Assembly (NCBI GenBank): GCA_948146395.1
Contig: OX411543.1
Location: forward strand, 54,230,017-54,294,016
Length of the DNA: 64,000 bases
Direction: 5' to 3'
Source of the DNA: Fragum whitleyi
Taxonomy: Eukaryota > Mollusca > Bivalvia > Cardiida > Cardiidae
The notes under the pieces: model-generated
Databases searched by the model: none
The model's input: the letters and a program-made list of their open reading frames with translations, nothing else
Told to the model about the DNA's origin: nothing
Position numbers and translations under genes: made by a program
Shown here: positions 1 to 12,660 of the stretch, piece by piece
Numbering within the stretch: position 1 is the stretch's first letter
How the letters are laid out: every line of letters starts with the position of its first letter

Positions 1-1053
1 CGCCATTTGCTTCGTTTAAATGCGCCGGATCTTATGTTCTATTGATATGCGGATATAAGTGTAAGAAATACAATTAAGAGTAACGTATGAAATGTTAATG
101 CCTTCTGCGTTGCTATTTTCGAGTACAGTCACTGGAAATATTGCCTTTTTTCTCGAAAATTTGTCCGGTGACCTATGATGAAATTTAGATATGTTGCTAC
201 CAAACCATTCCGCTGAAGAAATTTGGAATAAAAAACATGTGTCTTCGGGTTAGATTTTTTGTAAAATTTGATTCCGCGAAGATAACGCAAATCAGAGGTT
301 ATTTCAACGTCGCGTCAAATGTTCACAAAAGCTGTCTTTTTAAATGGATAAAACTTAAGTGTTTTATTTTCATTTCTTAAAATCACATTCACATTTAATA
401 CTTTTGAACCCTATATTTTACGATAAACCTAAATTTCAAATATTTTAGAATAAGTTATTGCACGGAGATTGGCGCCAAATAAGCATAGTGCAGATGGTTT
501 TAGTGCGACGCCGAATCCGACGAAAACTGTTCCAACAACTTCACAAAATCGAATTTAATAAAAAATCTAACCCGAAGACATATCATTTTTATATGATTAA
601 TGCAAAGCATATTCTTTTCGCTACAAAATAACAAAAAATCAGCATAGGTCACCGGACGAAATTTTGAGAAATTTCTACTTATTTTCAAAAAAATGAAATG
701 AAAAAAAGGAACGTCAAATTTTAAAATTCGCGAAATAGTTAGCGTTTCGGGCCTATTTTTCTATTTGAATGTGCACAGAAATTAAACGAATAGCTCGGGC
801 GTTCTTGGACTTTCAAAGTGAAACTTTTTTCGTGAAAATCGGCCGATTAATTCAGAAAATATTTGCAAATATTGATTTTGGCGGGTCGAAAAGGGGTTGG
901 CCCCTTAATGACGTCACGACGTCAAATGAACGGGCTTCAGACCCTTTTCATTGCGTGTTCGCTAATTCTCGCACTTCAATTACAAATCTCTGAAATTATT
1001 GTGAGATTTTAAGAATGTCGAAAATTCGACTATGTTATCTGTCCGCAGTTACC
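1..1053 (-). mobile_element. TTAA-target foldback element, copy A1 (cut by window edge)
   Basis: This is the same sequence, in opposite orientation, as 38118-39401. Its right end reads CTGTCCGCAGTTACC followed by TTAA (1054-1057). By comparison with the other copy, about 240 bp of its left end lie outside the window. The interior folds back: the block with GTCCGGTGACCTATG (about 155-260) recurs inverted as CATAGGTCACCGGAC (about 640-660), and the CTTCGGGTTAGATTTTTT and AAAAAATCTAACCCGAAG blocks pair likewise. The 74-codon open frame at 769-993 is nearly identical in both copies, but it lies inside the inverted arms and shows no known domain, so I treat it as non-coding. No transposase is present. 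Confidence 0.8.
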
Positions 1054-1621
1054 TTAAAGGTAGATCTACTTTGATCAAATTGGTATTAAAAGGAAAATGT
1101 GTATTTTTTCACCAAAATCTCATATTCATATTCATTCTCCGAAATTACCCTAAACTAGCTTAAACTTCATTCATGTCTATTCATTCAGCTCATTCAACTT
1201 CGTTCCGAATTCAATTAAAAATGATTCACCTCTTCAATTTCAGGATATTCTTTACTAATGGCTTTTTATGTAATAAAATCGAATGTTTTAGCCCAACATT
1301 TTTCTTTAGAGAGGGTAATTAAATAAAAACATTATGATATTCTTTAGGGATAAATCCAGTAAAACATGTAAATGTTTTGATTTGCTAAATGGAACCATAA
1401 GATGTAATAAAAATATTAATGCTTTTCACGTAGTTTATCGAAAATGTTTTTTTTTTGTCCAGTCAAAAGTGCCAATTCTCTCTATACGGGGCGTATTACC
1501 CGTTACGGAGTATTTCATTTCCGTATTTCTTTTGTCGCATGATCAATGCGATTTTATTTCAGTCAATTTCAATGATTCAATTCTATTTCTGTTGCCACAT
1601 TTAAATACTCTGTACATTGTT
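1054..1621. other. no gene recognised
   Basis: AT-rich sequence with a 98-codon open frame at 1334-1630 on the plus strand that matches no family I know and runs into an M-family MITE end. The stretch 1150-1330 has short words reminiscent of a very old M copy, too weak to annotate. Confidence 0.5.
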
Positions 1622-1760
1622 TACAGTTAACAATATCATTATATGCATATTTTATTAAAGGGAGGTAATTAATATCGCTTATTTTAGTCATCATTCAATT
1701 TTATTCCAAGATCATTCCAAAATTATCCACCTTGTCAATTTCACGATGTTGTTAACAGTA
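1622..1760 (-). mobile_element. M-family MITE, internally deleted copy
   Basis: Both M ends are present (TTACAGTTAACAATATCAT at left, TCACGATGTTGTTAACAGTA at right), but the element is only 139 bp. The left end passes directly into the ATATGCATATTTTATTAAA segment next to the central hairpin, so one whole arm is gone. Confidence 0.8.
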
Positions 1761-2859
1761 TCATGCATCTACAGATTGACGGAATTTAATACCTCGACTT
1801 GGGATGTACACCGCGAACTACAATACCAAAACAGGAAGTTGATTAGTTTATCTGGAGTTTTGATGAAAATTTTCCAAATGCGTGTTTATTGCTTTATTCA
1901 AATGTTAGTTATTTTCGCCGCTGATCGACTCTGTTAAATAGTTAATATAATGTTACATCTGATTTGTTTCCGAAATTGTCCAAATATATACGGCAGAACC
2001 AAAGTTAAAGGTCAGGAAAAAAATCACATGTTATTCATTGAAAATACACTGTTATAATTTTATCTTTTGCAAGAATTGACTTCAATATTTGAACTTTCAA
2101 GAACTGCAAACAAATTTGCAAATTTAATATTTCTAAATGTAGTCGAATCCCCGAAAGTACCCAATCCCCTTTCGTAAGATTGCTAAAAACTGTTAACTTT
2201 GATAAGCTCATGACTGGGTTCGTAAATCATCTTCTGAAAGACATTCAATGTTCAAAGGAAACACTGGGTTAGCACAGTTCTGCGGTCCCTGGTTTTTTTG
2301 AGTTGTTATCCACATCATTTGCAAAAGTTGAAACAATGATTGACACTAGCTGGTGTAAGTTATTTTTCCCTTTACGACACCGAGGAGTATCCAAGGTCAA
2401 TCTTTAGCAACAAGTAAGTTGATAGGGCACAAGGGTTCATCGGTACCTTTGTTGTGCTTATGTTGCGAAGCATAGATAGAAATTAGGTGATATTTGGGGT
2501 CAAAAGACGCTTTTTGATATGATCTTGAATAACAGTTCACTCTGGATTCAGGACCACATATCAAAGAAAAGGTCATGTAACCTTTGGTGATGTTGGTAGC
2601 GCTCCTTAGACTGTAAGACAATGGCATACGGGTGATGGATTGGTAACATAGAGCCTAGAGTTGAAATCAGAGAAGGACTCTTCGATCTGTACATTTAGAC
2701 CGCCAGGTCAATCTCATCAGGTGTACCGGTTGTTGCAGGTGTTCATATTGCATCTAAATGATAGAGCGGCTAATCGTAATTCGCCTCGACATTTCTTTGT
2801 CTGTACAGCTGCATTGAAGCCATCTGAGAGCTTACACTGTACCCATTGTTTTCCGTTTG
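1761..2859. other. no feature recognised
   Basis: About 1.1 kb with only short open frames (longest 76 codons, 2397-2627 minus) and no repeat or RNA signature that I could identify. Confidence 0.5.
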
Positions 2860-3225
2860 ATCATTTAAGCATGTTGATCAGGTGCCACAAAGGCGTCTAT
2901 AGTTTAGCATCTTGCCAAAATCAACTGAGTTTCATCATGGGATGCTCATGCAAAATGCTAAAAATCTAAAAATCTCCATCAGTACTGATTCTACAGCTAA
3001 ACCCGTAAGACTTTCAATGAATGTTTTCTGGGTTTGCCATCTTTTTAAAGGCCCGAGAGCATTCATGCTGTACACCAATGTTTACAAAACGATGGATGTC
3101 TATTGCAGAAGTTGATAATACACATTTTGCCTTTTTATTTTTTCATATGTTTTGGCATCAAAAATCCGACAAAAGATACGAAAATCAGAGGCACACCCTG
3201 AACTTAGGTTCTGTAGGATAGTTAA
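2860..3225 (+). repeat. dispersed repeat R1, copy 1
   Basis: This shares ordered words with 20690-20985 in the same orientation: CAGTACTGATTCTACAGCT, then TGCCATCTTTTTAAAGG, then GTTTACAAAACGATG, then TTTGGCAT...AAAATCCGAC. The overlapping open frames (2661-2969, 2912-3115, 3021-3221) are not conserved between the copies, which argues against coding. Class of element unknown. Confidence 0.6.
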
Positions 3226-3663
3226 AAAAATGCTCTGATAGGATAAAGTTCCACACAATATATAAGCGACTGTGAAATAACGTTATGGCGTCATAACTTA
3301 TATCATGAACAACTTACATGTTCGTAAGTGGCCAATGAAAGGGCAGCATGGAATAGGTATCTATTTGAAAAAAGTAACATACCGTAAATCTGTGTTACAA
3401 CAGCCTTTCTATTATTTAAAGATATATTTCATGCCAAACGGGAGATCGGTGTTTTGAGTGGCTTTAATAGGAAACGAGGTAGCGTGCTACAAAAGCTAGT
3501 CTAATGCAATTTGTTTGTTTCGAGATCAAAGCGAAACTTCTTTGTGACTAGGAGGATTGTCGAGTTCTGCAACCAAACGTGACACAGACTTGATTAAACT
3601 CTTGTGAAAAAATCTTTGCGTTAGTTTATGGTACTTCTATGGCACAAAATTGGCGTTTATAAG
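3226..3663. other. no feature recognised
   Basis: No open frame of note and no repeat signature seen. Confidence 0.4.
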
Positions 3664-4420
3664 TACAATTTAGAACATCGTGTAATTGACAAGGTGAATG
3701 ATTTTGAATTGATTTCTGAATCAAATTGAATTGGTAAGTAAGGCGAAGTTTGAATTTTGAATTATGAATTTTTATTACCTTCCTTTGGTACATTTAACAA
3801 CATCGTCAAATTTACAAGGATGATAATTTTGGAATGATATTGGAATGAAATTGAATGAGTGTATGGAGAGAGTTTTGAGTGAATTAAATGGGAGGTAATC
3901 CAATATCGCAAATTTTGTTTAGGATGAACAAAATTAGCGATATTTATTACCTCCCTTAAATAAAATATGCATATTATGTCTATAAATTACTTCATATTTC
4001 TTCAAGAACCTGTAAGACGCTGACAATTTGAATAATGTAAGTGAAATCGCGATTCCGTCCTAGAATTATTCATTTAGAATGACATTGTAGGTTCTATCTT
4101 TTTTCAGTTGGTTTTGATCGTTTTGGAATGGTTTGAATGTCAATTTCACGATGTTTTGAACTGTAAGATCTACGTACTTTTCTGTTCGTTTACCTTCAGG
4201 GACCAATTAGACCTTTAAAATTCTACACCATCGAATAATGTTAAATGATTTGATCAATTTGAATGAAATATTGAACGTTTATGCGTGTATGAAAAGAATT
4301 TGAAGTGTTTTGCAGTGATGAGGGTGAGAGTTTTAAAAGGAATGAATGGAACGCTGAGCGAGTGATTAACAATGGTATTGATTGAAGTTCAAGTCAATTT
4401 CACGATGTTGATTAGTGAAC
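3664..4420 (+). mobile_element. older-subfamily M MITE interrupted by a younger M copy
   Basis: Left end TACAATTTAGAACATCGTG at 3664, right end CAATTTCACGATGTTGATTA near 4400-4415. The right half carries the older-subfamily words (TACTTTTCTGTTCGTTTACC, AGGGACCAATTAGACC). The copy is split by the element at 3789-4165; joined across the gap it reads in order, which gives the relative ages of the two insertions. Confidence 0.8.
3789..4165 (+). mobile_element. M-family MITE nested in an older M copy
   Basis: Starts TACATTTAACAACATCG and ends CACGATGTTTTGAACTGTA, with TA at both borders as expected for a Tc1/mariner-type TA target. The central hairpin is complete (GGGAGGTAATCCAATATCGC at about 3890 to GCGATATTTATTACCTCCC at about 3955). 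The distal TGAGTGAGTGTTTGG to GATTGAGG segment is deleted. Confidence 0.85.
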
Positions 4421-5073
4421 CTGCTTTGCATTCTACAGTTGAAGCGTTACATATTGTTAAAGGAAGTTTAAAAGTACAAGCGTTGCTTTTGAATTTGCCT
4501 AGGGTCTGATTAAAAAAGTTCCCGGCGTTTTGCTGAATGCATTCAGGCTGCCATATTTTCGCGATTTATTTTTTGAAATTGAACTTTGCCAAGAGCGAAA
4601 GCTGGCCGTTAAAGCGGAGTAAAAGTTTAAAAATAAAGAACGTTTTAACCTGAAAATGAAGTTTTTCAGTAGTCTGGAGGGGAATTAGTTTAAATGATAA
4701 AATAAAAGACACAATCAATAATCGCATTTAAAGACTTTTTTTCAAAATCCTCAAAACGTGCTGTTTTTGCGCGTAAACTTGAAAGTATTTTGTCGTAGTT
4801 TTTCACTTGATTTGACGTCATTTAAATCAAAGAATCTGATATCAAAATTCTTCCCCTGGCTCGATGGAACTTGGTCGAAATTTTCAAATTATTTGAAAAA
4901 CCATGAGAGGCGATATTGCGTTTTAAATGTGTATGATTTTGGGGACATTTCAAGCAATCGGTCTACAGGGTTTCTTTGCTATGCTTAAGTTGAAATCAGG
5001 CGGGGACTGCTAAGATCAGACATCATGTCTTTGCACGCTGTTTTAAGTCTATACTGTCTTCGAACGTGTTGGG
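4421..5073. other. no feature recognised
   Basis: Contains a 76-codon open frame (4758-4988, plus) without recognisable motifs; nothing else identified. Confidence 0.4.
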
Positions 5074-5290
5074 TACATAAGGTTATAAAAACTCTTTCTG
5101 TAATAAACTGAGATTTTTTCAGATTCAGTTTTCAAATTATTGTATGAACATTTAAGATGATATTAATAAGTTGTTATTTATAACAACTTATTAATATCAT
5201 CTCTTATGTTCACAGATTTATGTAAGTAGTACAACAAAATTACGGCTGAAATCTCAAGTTGAAATTTGAGATTATTTGAGGGCACAGATA
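5074..5290. mobile_element. palindromic element P, copy 1 (degenerate ends)
   Basis: The core is a perfect inverted repeat: arms 5155-5176 and 5181-5202 (22 bp each, AGATGATATTAATAAGTTGT...) with a 4-nt loop. The same core occurs at 59445-59492. The flanking AAGGTTATAAAAACTCTTTC near 5080 matches the outer arm of the copy at 59331, but the right outer arm is decayed. Boundaries approximate. Confidence 0.65.
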
Positions 5291-5332
5291 AAATGTCGTA
5301 AACAGCATGAGAAGAATCGCCCTTACTTTATG

Positions 5333-5572
5333 GCTCGAGATTATGAAACTTTTTTCCTTCTCAACGGAGAATTTCCTCAATTTAAGAATTTAAATAGATG
5401 TATGAACATAGAAGATTATATGAATAAATAATTAGTTGTACCAATTTTCTTAATATTATTTTTCATGTTTATGAATCTATTATAATTTCAACAACAGAAA
5501 TAAAGCTATAATTTTATATTGAAATCTGAGAAATTCTAAGTTGACCACGAGAAAAGTTTCATGATATCGAGC
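5333..5572. mobile_element. palindromic element P, copy 2
   Basis: A 240-bp foldback. Left end GCTCGAGATTATGAAACTTT, right end AAAGTTTCATGATATCGAGC, with a more diverged palindromic centre (ATGTATGAACATAGAAGATT opposite AATATTATTTTTCATGTTTA). Length and layout match the copy at 59331-59576. It lies only about 40 bp from copy 1. Confidence 0.65.
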
Positions 5573-6584
5573 ACTGATTTCAATGAATCAAATAAGCTGT
5601 TTGGGTGCAATTTAATGCTAGAAATCGTTTTTGATTGTGTCATAATTATCAGGCGTCGATGATATATTCAAAATGCATCTTTCTCTGATGATCAATTTAA
5701 ACACTGAAATGCAATGACACATGCCAATCAAATCGTGCTTTTAACACAATTATTGTTGCATGTTGCATGAGAAACCGATATTGACATTTAATCTGATGAT
5801 TTGTTTTGAACTGCCTTCATATTCTGGTCTAGCAGTTAACATGTAATTGAAGTGGTATTAGTGAATATTAGAGAATCTGTAGAGGTAGAAGTTTTAGACA
5901 GGCTCTTTTAAGCGACAATTTAGGATATGTGGTAATAATGGTTCATAAATATCTTGTTTATGGTGCTTTATGGCCCGTCGATAGCCATAATTTAGACCAT
6001 ACACAAAATAAATCGACTCTCCTAAGATCAGGAGCCTCCAACAAGACAAGTTCCCTCTTTCGAAAATTCAAATTCGGAAGTATGATAAAATAACATGTCG
6101 AATAGCATTGCCTATTAGATTCTCATATAGCATTCCTAATTTCAAATTGCCATATTCTTTTTCCTTTGACAAAATTGTACGTAGTGTTCTCTAGTTTTAT
6201 TCTCATTATATAGGACGCATCATTATTCCTCCGGGCCTTGAAATCATTGAATATTTGGAACGATTTGAGTAAACTTGTGAAGCCTTATTGGTCATCTGAA
6301 ATGCTTTAAGGAAGCGATGGGCTAATGATAAGATCCCGCTCCTAATGGATAATCGAGAGAATTCGCAATAAAGCTCAAATTTTTGCGTTTTCATGTACCC
6401 TTTTTTTTTAGAAAATACAAATTTATAAACAGATAAGCAATCTGTCAAAAACTAGAAAGTACAAGTAAGTAATTGGTAAAAGTGTCTCTATAGTGATAAA
6501 TTGAATTTTTGGACTTACGAGATAAAATTTCATGTAAACGTATATCTTAGAGTGATACTTCTAGCGTGTATCTAGTGGCAGGAA
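5573..6584. other. no feature recognised
   Basis: About 1 kb without repeats I could classify. The 80-codon minus frame at 6206-6448 has no motif. Confidence 0.4.
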
Positions 6585-7027
6585 TACAATAAGTTACATC
6601 GTTTAATTGACATCCACCTCAATCAAAACCATTCTTAATCGCTCACTCAGCGCTCCATTCATTCATTCCAACCACTCTCTCAAACCGTTCAAAATCGCTC
6701 AAACCTATTGAAAAACATAGAATCAAAAACGTCATTCAAAATAAATTTTGATAGAGAAAAAAACGCGATTTCATTGACATAAATCAAATTGTTAGCGTTT
6801 CATACGTTCTTGAAGAAATAGGAAGCTATGTATAGAACTTCTATGCGTTTTTTTACTAAAGGGAGGTAATTAATATCGCTAATTTTGTTCAGGATGAACA
6901 AAATTTGCGATAAAGGATTACCTCCCATTAAATTCACTCAAAACTCGCTCCACACACTCATTGAATTTCATTCCTAAATCATTCCAAAATCATTCACCTT
7001 GTCAATTTCTCGATGTTGATAACTATA
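6585..7027 (-). mobile_element. M-family MITE, near full length
   Basis: 443 bp. Left end TACAATAAGTTACATCG, right end TCTCGATGTTGATAACTATA. All internal blocks are present, including CACTCAGCGCTCCATTCATT, the TCGCGATTTC box and the central hairpin (about 6858-6925). TA flanks. Confidence 0.88.
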
Positions 7028-8087
7028 TGCCTCCTTATAAATCGGTTCACGAAAATGCCCTCACTGAGGCTCATCCTTTGCATCACAGATTAATTCAACT
7101 ACAACATTTCTACTCTTGTCAAACTGAACTTTCAAATAAAATACATGTAGGGTTTTTCTGCACTTCTTATTATTAAGAAGTCAATAATATAAGGGAGTCA
7201 AGTACACACACGACGTTGACATCTCACATAGGAATTAATTCTAATAATTTCATTATGATTTGTGACATTCCGTGAATAAGTGGGGTCATCAATAGGTTAG
7301 TATCCGAGTGATTGTTGTCCAATAAAACACTAAACGATCTAAATTAAAAAGCTTTCAGCATGTACATCTCACAGACGATAAGGTGAAATAATATCGAAAC
7401 AACACCCTTAATTGAACTACGAATGAGTATCAAATTGAAATTATGGACAATCAGTAAATCAAAATAGTGTCAGAAATCGCCTCAAAGATCTCGGGATCTC
7501 AAGATCAGTTTGCGTTATTTGCCATTAGTAGTGCCAATCTAACATTCACGAAAGTTTCTATAAAATATTTTTTTTCTTTTGAGTAGTCTGTCTGTTTGTT
7601 GCATTTGTTCTTTTACCGTAAACAACTCTTTCTATTGATGTTCTGCTAATCAAAAGACACTATACAAAAAAGCATACTCCTAAGGAAATGTAGCTATCGC
7701 GTGAAACGGACATATTTTGGCATGATCCAAGAATAACATAAATGTTATCTATAGACTTGATGTGGTATCTGATTTAACTTTTATTCCGAGGGAAATCAAA
7801 CACAAAAACACGACACTTACATCGTCAAATTGTAATTGCGTTAGATATAGGACCCTCTTAGCTGCCAAGTTATCTTAGAACAAGATCTATATGCATAGCA
7901 ACGTGAAGTTTCATGTAGCTGGATAATAATTGAAAATTGGTGAATTAGTTGAACAAATAGAATATAATTTATGATTAAGAGATTTAAAAAAAAATGTTGG
8001 ACCAATTGGAACCATTATTCAGGAGACATTCGGTCTGATAAACTATTGATTGTTTTTTTCAGCATTAGCCATGAAAGCGCGGTATAG
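7028..8087. other. no feature recognised
   Basis: AT-rich with no open frame over 65 codons beyond the M border and no repeat identified. Confidence 0.4.
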
Positions 8088-8419
8088 GTAATCCTATATC
8101 GCAAATTTTGTTCAGGATGAACAAAATTAGCGATATTGATTACCCCCCCCCTTTAATAAAAAATACATACTAGTCCTATACATAGTTTCCTTTTACTTCA
8201 AGAACCAATGATACGCTAACAATAATTTCAGTGAAATCGCGATTTTTCTCTATCGAAATTTATTTTGAATGACGTTGTTGATTCTATATTTTTAAATGGA
8301 TTTGAGCGTTTTTGAATGGTTTGAGTGAGTGTTTGGAATGAATGTATGGAGCACTGAGTCAGCGATTAAGAATTGTTTTGTTCGAGGTGAACGTCAATTT
8401 CACGATATAACTAACTGTA
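8088..8419 (+). mobile_element. M-family MITE, 5'-truncated
   Basis: Begins at the base of the central hairpin (GGTAATCCTATATCGC) and keeps the whole distal half to ATATAACTAACTGTA. The first inverted end is missing. Confidence 0.85.
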
Positions 8420-8679
8420 AAACAAAAAGCGAGTTAATGTAACTATATCATGAGAGGTGTTGATTTATCCATCAGACGATACTTATACCGCCCAAAGCCT
8501 AATATCGTCCTGGGAGTCCATGAAGGGTGTCAATATTTATCTCACTGTTTCTATTGCTATTATTGAAAAGTAGGGACAGACGTAATCAGATTTTTGCTCT
8601 GACCTTATCTAAAAATGACAGAGTAATCGATTCATTGAAGAGAAGAAGAGACTACTTTTTAATGAGTTTCGTATGTAAA

Positions 8680-9078
8680 AAATCACTCGCTCAGCGTCAG
8701 CGTTCCGTTCATTTATTCCAAATACTCAATCAAACCATTCTAAAACGTTTCAAACCCACTGGAAAAGACAGAATCAACAACGTCAATTAAAAATAAATAA
8801 TGCCAGGACAGAATCGCGATTTTACTGGCATAATTCAAATTGCAAGCGTCTTAAAGGTTCTTGAAGAAATAGGAAGTTATTTATAGACATTATTTGCATA
8901 TTTTATTAAAGGGAGGTGATTAAAATCGCTAATTCTGTTCATTCTGAACAAAATTTGTGATATTAAATTACCTATCATTAAATTCACTCAAAACTCGGTC
9001 CACACACTCATTCAATTTCATTCCTTAATATTTTCCAAAATTGTTCTCCTTGTCAATTTCACGATGTTGTTAATTGTA
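8680..9078 (-). mobile_element. M-family MITE lacking one end
   Basis: Begins inside the element (TCACTCGCTCAGCGTCAGCG) and runs through the hairpin to an intact end (CAATTTCACGATGTTGTTAA, 9051-9072). Confidence 0.85.
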
Positions 9079-10046
9079 ACAGAATGTCGAGTTATTGTCG
9101 TCTCCCCGTCGATGACGTTGTATAATGTTGATGTTGCAGTAGGCGTGGGTGTAGTAGGCGTATCAAAATTAAACCTTCGCTTTCATTGGAGATATTTACT
9201 CGAAACTTGGCATGGGTATTCTCTTTCACAAGAACACCCTTTGATATCGAAGGGGATAACCCCAAAAAAGCGCGTTTTTTTTGTAATAAGTATGCCCGCT
9301 ATCGAATTTTAATTTACAGTATCAATGACCTGCAGCCGAGCGTTGCATCTGTTCGCACTACTCTTGTCATTGCCATATCGGCCATCTTTTGTCCTTACAT
9401 TTTCTGACCAGTCGTCCTCTAACCTGAGTCAAATAAGTAGTTCCTAGTGGATGTACAAAAGAATTGTCATTCAGGTCCTCTCAATTTCCCCTCACATGTT
9501 CCAATAAAATGTCTCGTTGTCATACCGACAAAGGCTTTTGTTTTGTGGTATGAACGTTCGTGGGAGGAAGCGGGTCAATGTGTTTGCAATGGCAAACACT
9601 CAATAACTATCGCAACTCAATGCAGCTGTAGACCCGTGTTGCACTCGCTAGGAACCACAATATTTCAGTCAGGGAAGCGAACACATCTGATTTTTCGCAA
9701 ACGACTTTATAGCTTACACTTTCGTCGTATTCAAACTAGTATAAACTAAGATCCCCTGTGAATAAAGAAAATTAAAAAAAAAACAGAGTTTCATACTGTT
9801 CTTTGGAAGACTATTCTAGTATTTTGAAACATATCTTCACCCTTCCGGTATTTTCTTTCTTTTTTTTTCTTTATTAAAAGTTATCAGCAAAATTAGACCC
9901 ATCTGTTACTAAAAAACAACAAAAAAACAACATAAGACTGATAGGGCTTGTATGCGACATTTTCAACAAGTTTACATATGCAGAAAGCAAAGTCTTTCTG
10001 TGCATCCAAACAGTCTGGCCCGGGTCTTCATAATAAGATCTGTAGA
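9079..10046. other. no gene recognised
   Basis: Open frames of 82, 73 and 100 codons (9064-9312, 9186-9407, 9447-9749, plus) overlap one another and show no domain, signal peptide or repeat. Poly(T) and poly(A) tracts occur at 9770 and 9860. Confidence 0.45.
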
Positions 10047-10486
10047 TACAGTTAGTAACATCATGAAATTGACAAGGTGAATGATTTTGGAATGGTTTAG
10101 GAATGAAATTGAATGAGTGTGTGGAGCGAGTTTTGAGTGAATTTAACGGGAGATAATTCAATATCGCAATTTTTGTTCAGGATGAACAAAATTGGCGAAA
10201 TTGATTACCTCCCTTTAATAAAATATGCATACAAGTTCTATATATAGCCTCCTATTTCTCCGGAAACCTATTTGACGCCTACAATTTCAATTATATCTGT
10301 GAAATCGCGATTTTTCTCTTTCCAAATTTATTTTGAATCACGTTGTTGATTCTCTATTTTCAATGGGTTTGAGCGTTTTTGGTCGATTTGAGTGAGTGTT
10401 TGGAATGAATGAATGGAGCGCTGAGTGAGCGTTTTAGAATGGTTTTGATTGAGGCGAATGTCAATTTCACAATGTAATTAACTGTA
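10047..10486 (+). mobile_element. M-family MITE, full length
   Basis: 440 bp with left end TACAGTTAGTAACATCATG and right end CACAATGTAATTAACTGTA. The hairpin at about 10149-10213 pairs GGGAGATAAT with ATTACCTCCC and TTTTGTTCA with TGAACAAAA. TA flanks. Confidence 0.9.
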
Positions 10487-10517
10487 GATTAGGTCACAGC
10501 TCTACTATAGGCTTTAA

Positions 10518-10674
10518 GGTAGTGGACACGGAAGTGTTCCGCAAAATTTCGGAACTCATGAACTTTCACTATCTTGACCGAGGTTTCCAAATGAAAATCA
10601 TTTGGAAACCTCGGTTAACACTGTTAAAGTTCATTTATTCCAAAATGTTGCGTATTAATTACGGGTCCACTACC
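10518..10674. mobile_element. 157-bp TTAA-target palindromic MITE, copy B1
   Basis: Flanked by TTAA on both sides (10514-10517 and 10675-10678). Starts GGTAGTGGACACGGAAGTG and ends TTACGGGTCCACTACC. In the middle CCGAGGTTTCCAAATG pairs with CATTTGGAAACCTCGG around the short loop AAAAT. The 77-codon frame crossing it (10522-10755) is incidental. Confidence 0.9.
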
Positions 10675-10678
10675 TTAA

Positions 10679-12660
10679 GCGAATTAACTTATTACATTAT
10701 GTGGTTGCCTAAGCTGCATTGCGTCTGTATATCAAATACATGTGAAATGGTTTAAAGTGGCACTGGGTAAGTCAAGTATATTTTACGGATATGGCCATAT
10801 CAATTAAGAGGTGAAGGGATATTTGTTGTTTTATTGAGGTATGAAACTGAAAAACTAACCACACTGTTTCAATACGCAAAGTTCCGGTTTAAAAAAGTGC
10901 GAAAGCCAATTTCCATTGCTACCCTAAGGATAGCTTTTTTTCAAAATGATTGTAATGTCCTCTATAAGATACTTTGTTCAGGTAACAAATTATTTATATT
11001 ATATTCCGAGTTTATGCGCTTGTCTATTTGTTTTAAGTATTTTATTTTTAAAAACGTTCATTATAAATTACAAAAAATGTCTCATTTCCATAAGCCTGAT
11101 TCAAGCAAGAGTTCCAGACAAATGAGCAAGGAATCCGGTATTTATACTTTGATTTAATTTGGTTATGTATATCTTGGACTAAAAGAAAAGCCACTGACTG
11201 GGATTTATAAATATCAGTGAAATCTTTTTCGACATGAAGATCATCTCAACCTAACACATCAGCGCTGCCTTTAGGATGACAAAACCGTACAAATTGTCTC
11301 CAAAATATATCCCGCTTTGCACGTGCATTTTCGTGAAAAGCGAGGTATTTGCAAACAAGTTGCACCGTTTGGTCATTCCGAAAGCAGGACTGAATTCAGC
11401 ATACATGTACACTATATATCAATTGCAATGAGATTAAGAGTAAGACAAAAACATCAAGAACTAATATATAAACTTAGTTCCAAAAGAAAGTGTGCACTTT
11501 TGAATTTTTAATATCTCTGAAATAACACAATCTATCGTCATGAAACATCGTATGACTATCCACAAGAGTATGTGCAAACGATATTTGAAAACAAAAATCG
11601 CGCGATGAGCAAAAATTCTCTGCTAAATTGAGACATTTGATTTTGCATGTTTTGTTTTGTATCATCACGTGTTAGAGGAATGATTGGTATGAAAAAGAAT
11701 TCAGTTTAATCTTTGCCGCTTTCCTAAGCATAAAATCACATCTTCAATGGAAGTATGCATGTTGCTGCAGCGTTGTTGGACTACCAATAAACGTCTTTGA
11801 ACGAAATCGAACCTTGTTAGTTTAAGAATGATATTGAAATTTATTGAGCGTTCATGTTACAATAAAAATTGAGGTCATTATTTTGTAAGGCCTTTAATAA
11901 GCAAATCGAGATATCATGGAATGTCATAGCACCATTCAACGACAAATTACTGGCCTACAACGTAGCAATGTCTAACGTTGACGAACACGTAACGCCTGCA
12001 TAATAATTAAAAAAATTGTTTGGAAATGGTTTGGAATTGCTTCTAAAACTCTATCATGCAGCATCATCACATAGCTCTTTCCAAAGAAAAAGTTGTAAGG
12101 AGGTCTAATCTCAACAATTTAAGCTCTGCCTGTGCGTATGCAGCATGAAGCATATTTTATCCAAATCTGATTTGACTTTTAATTTCTAAAGGTTTTGACT
12201 AAAGTATGGTATCAAATTTACTCCATAATTTTCATCCGACTTTGGAATAATAAGAAAAAAATGAAAAAAAGTGAAAGTGCACATTCTTATGGACCTCAGT
12301 ATAGTTGGACATTACAAATGGAACAGTAAAACATTTCAAACATGTTTTTACTTTTTCTTATAGTAATCATTTTAACAAAAAAAAAAGGAATTTTTAGAAA
12401 GTATAATGGGTTAGGGAAAAAAATAAAATTGGCAATGACAGTCAAACATAATTTATCATAATGATTATATTGAGTGACATTTAAATTAATATCATAAAAC
12501 TTCATTTCAAAAATCTTATACACATTATTTCTTCATTAGACTTTAAGACATTCTACCCGTGTAAACAGACACCCTTTGAAAATGAGTGTATATTAATATT
12601 CAATTAAGTGCTCAAAACCATTGCCGCCTTGACATTGACATATGGTGATTTATTCGTGTA
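10679..12660. other. no feature recognised
   Basis: Nearly 2 kb of AT-rich sequence. The 107-codon frame at 10834-11157 (plus) and the other frames have no recognisable motif. Confidence 0.45.

Noticed and set aside
9447..9749. 100-codon open frame as a small secreted or cysteine-rich protein
   Set aside because: No signal peptide, irregular cysteines, and overlapping frames of equal quality.
10885..10930. possible end of a C-type TTAA element (CCATTGCTACCCTAAGG)
   Set aside because: Only about 20 bp resemble the C right end and no matching left end or TTAA pair could be found.
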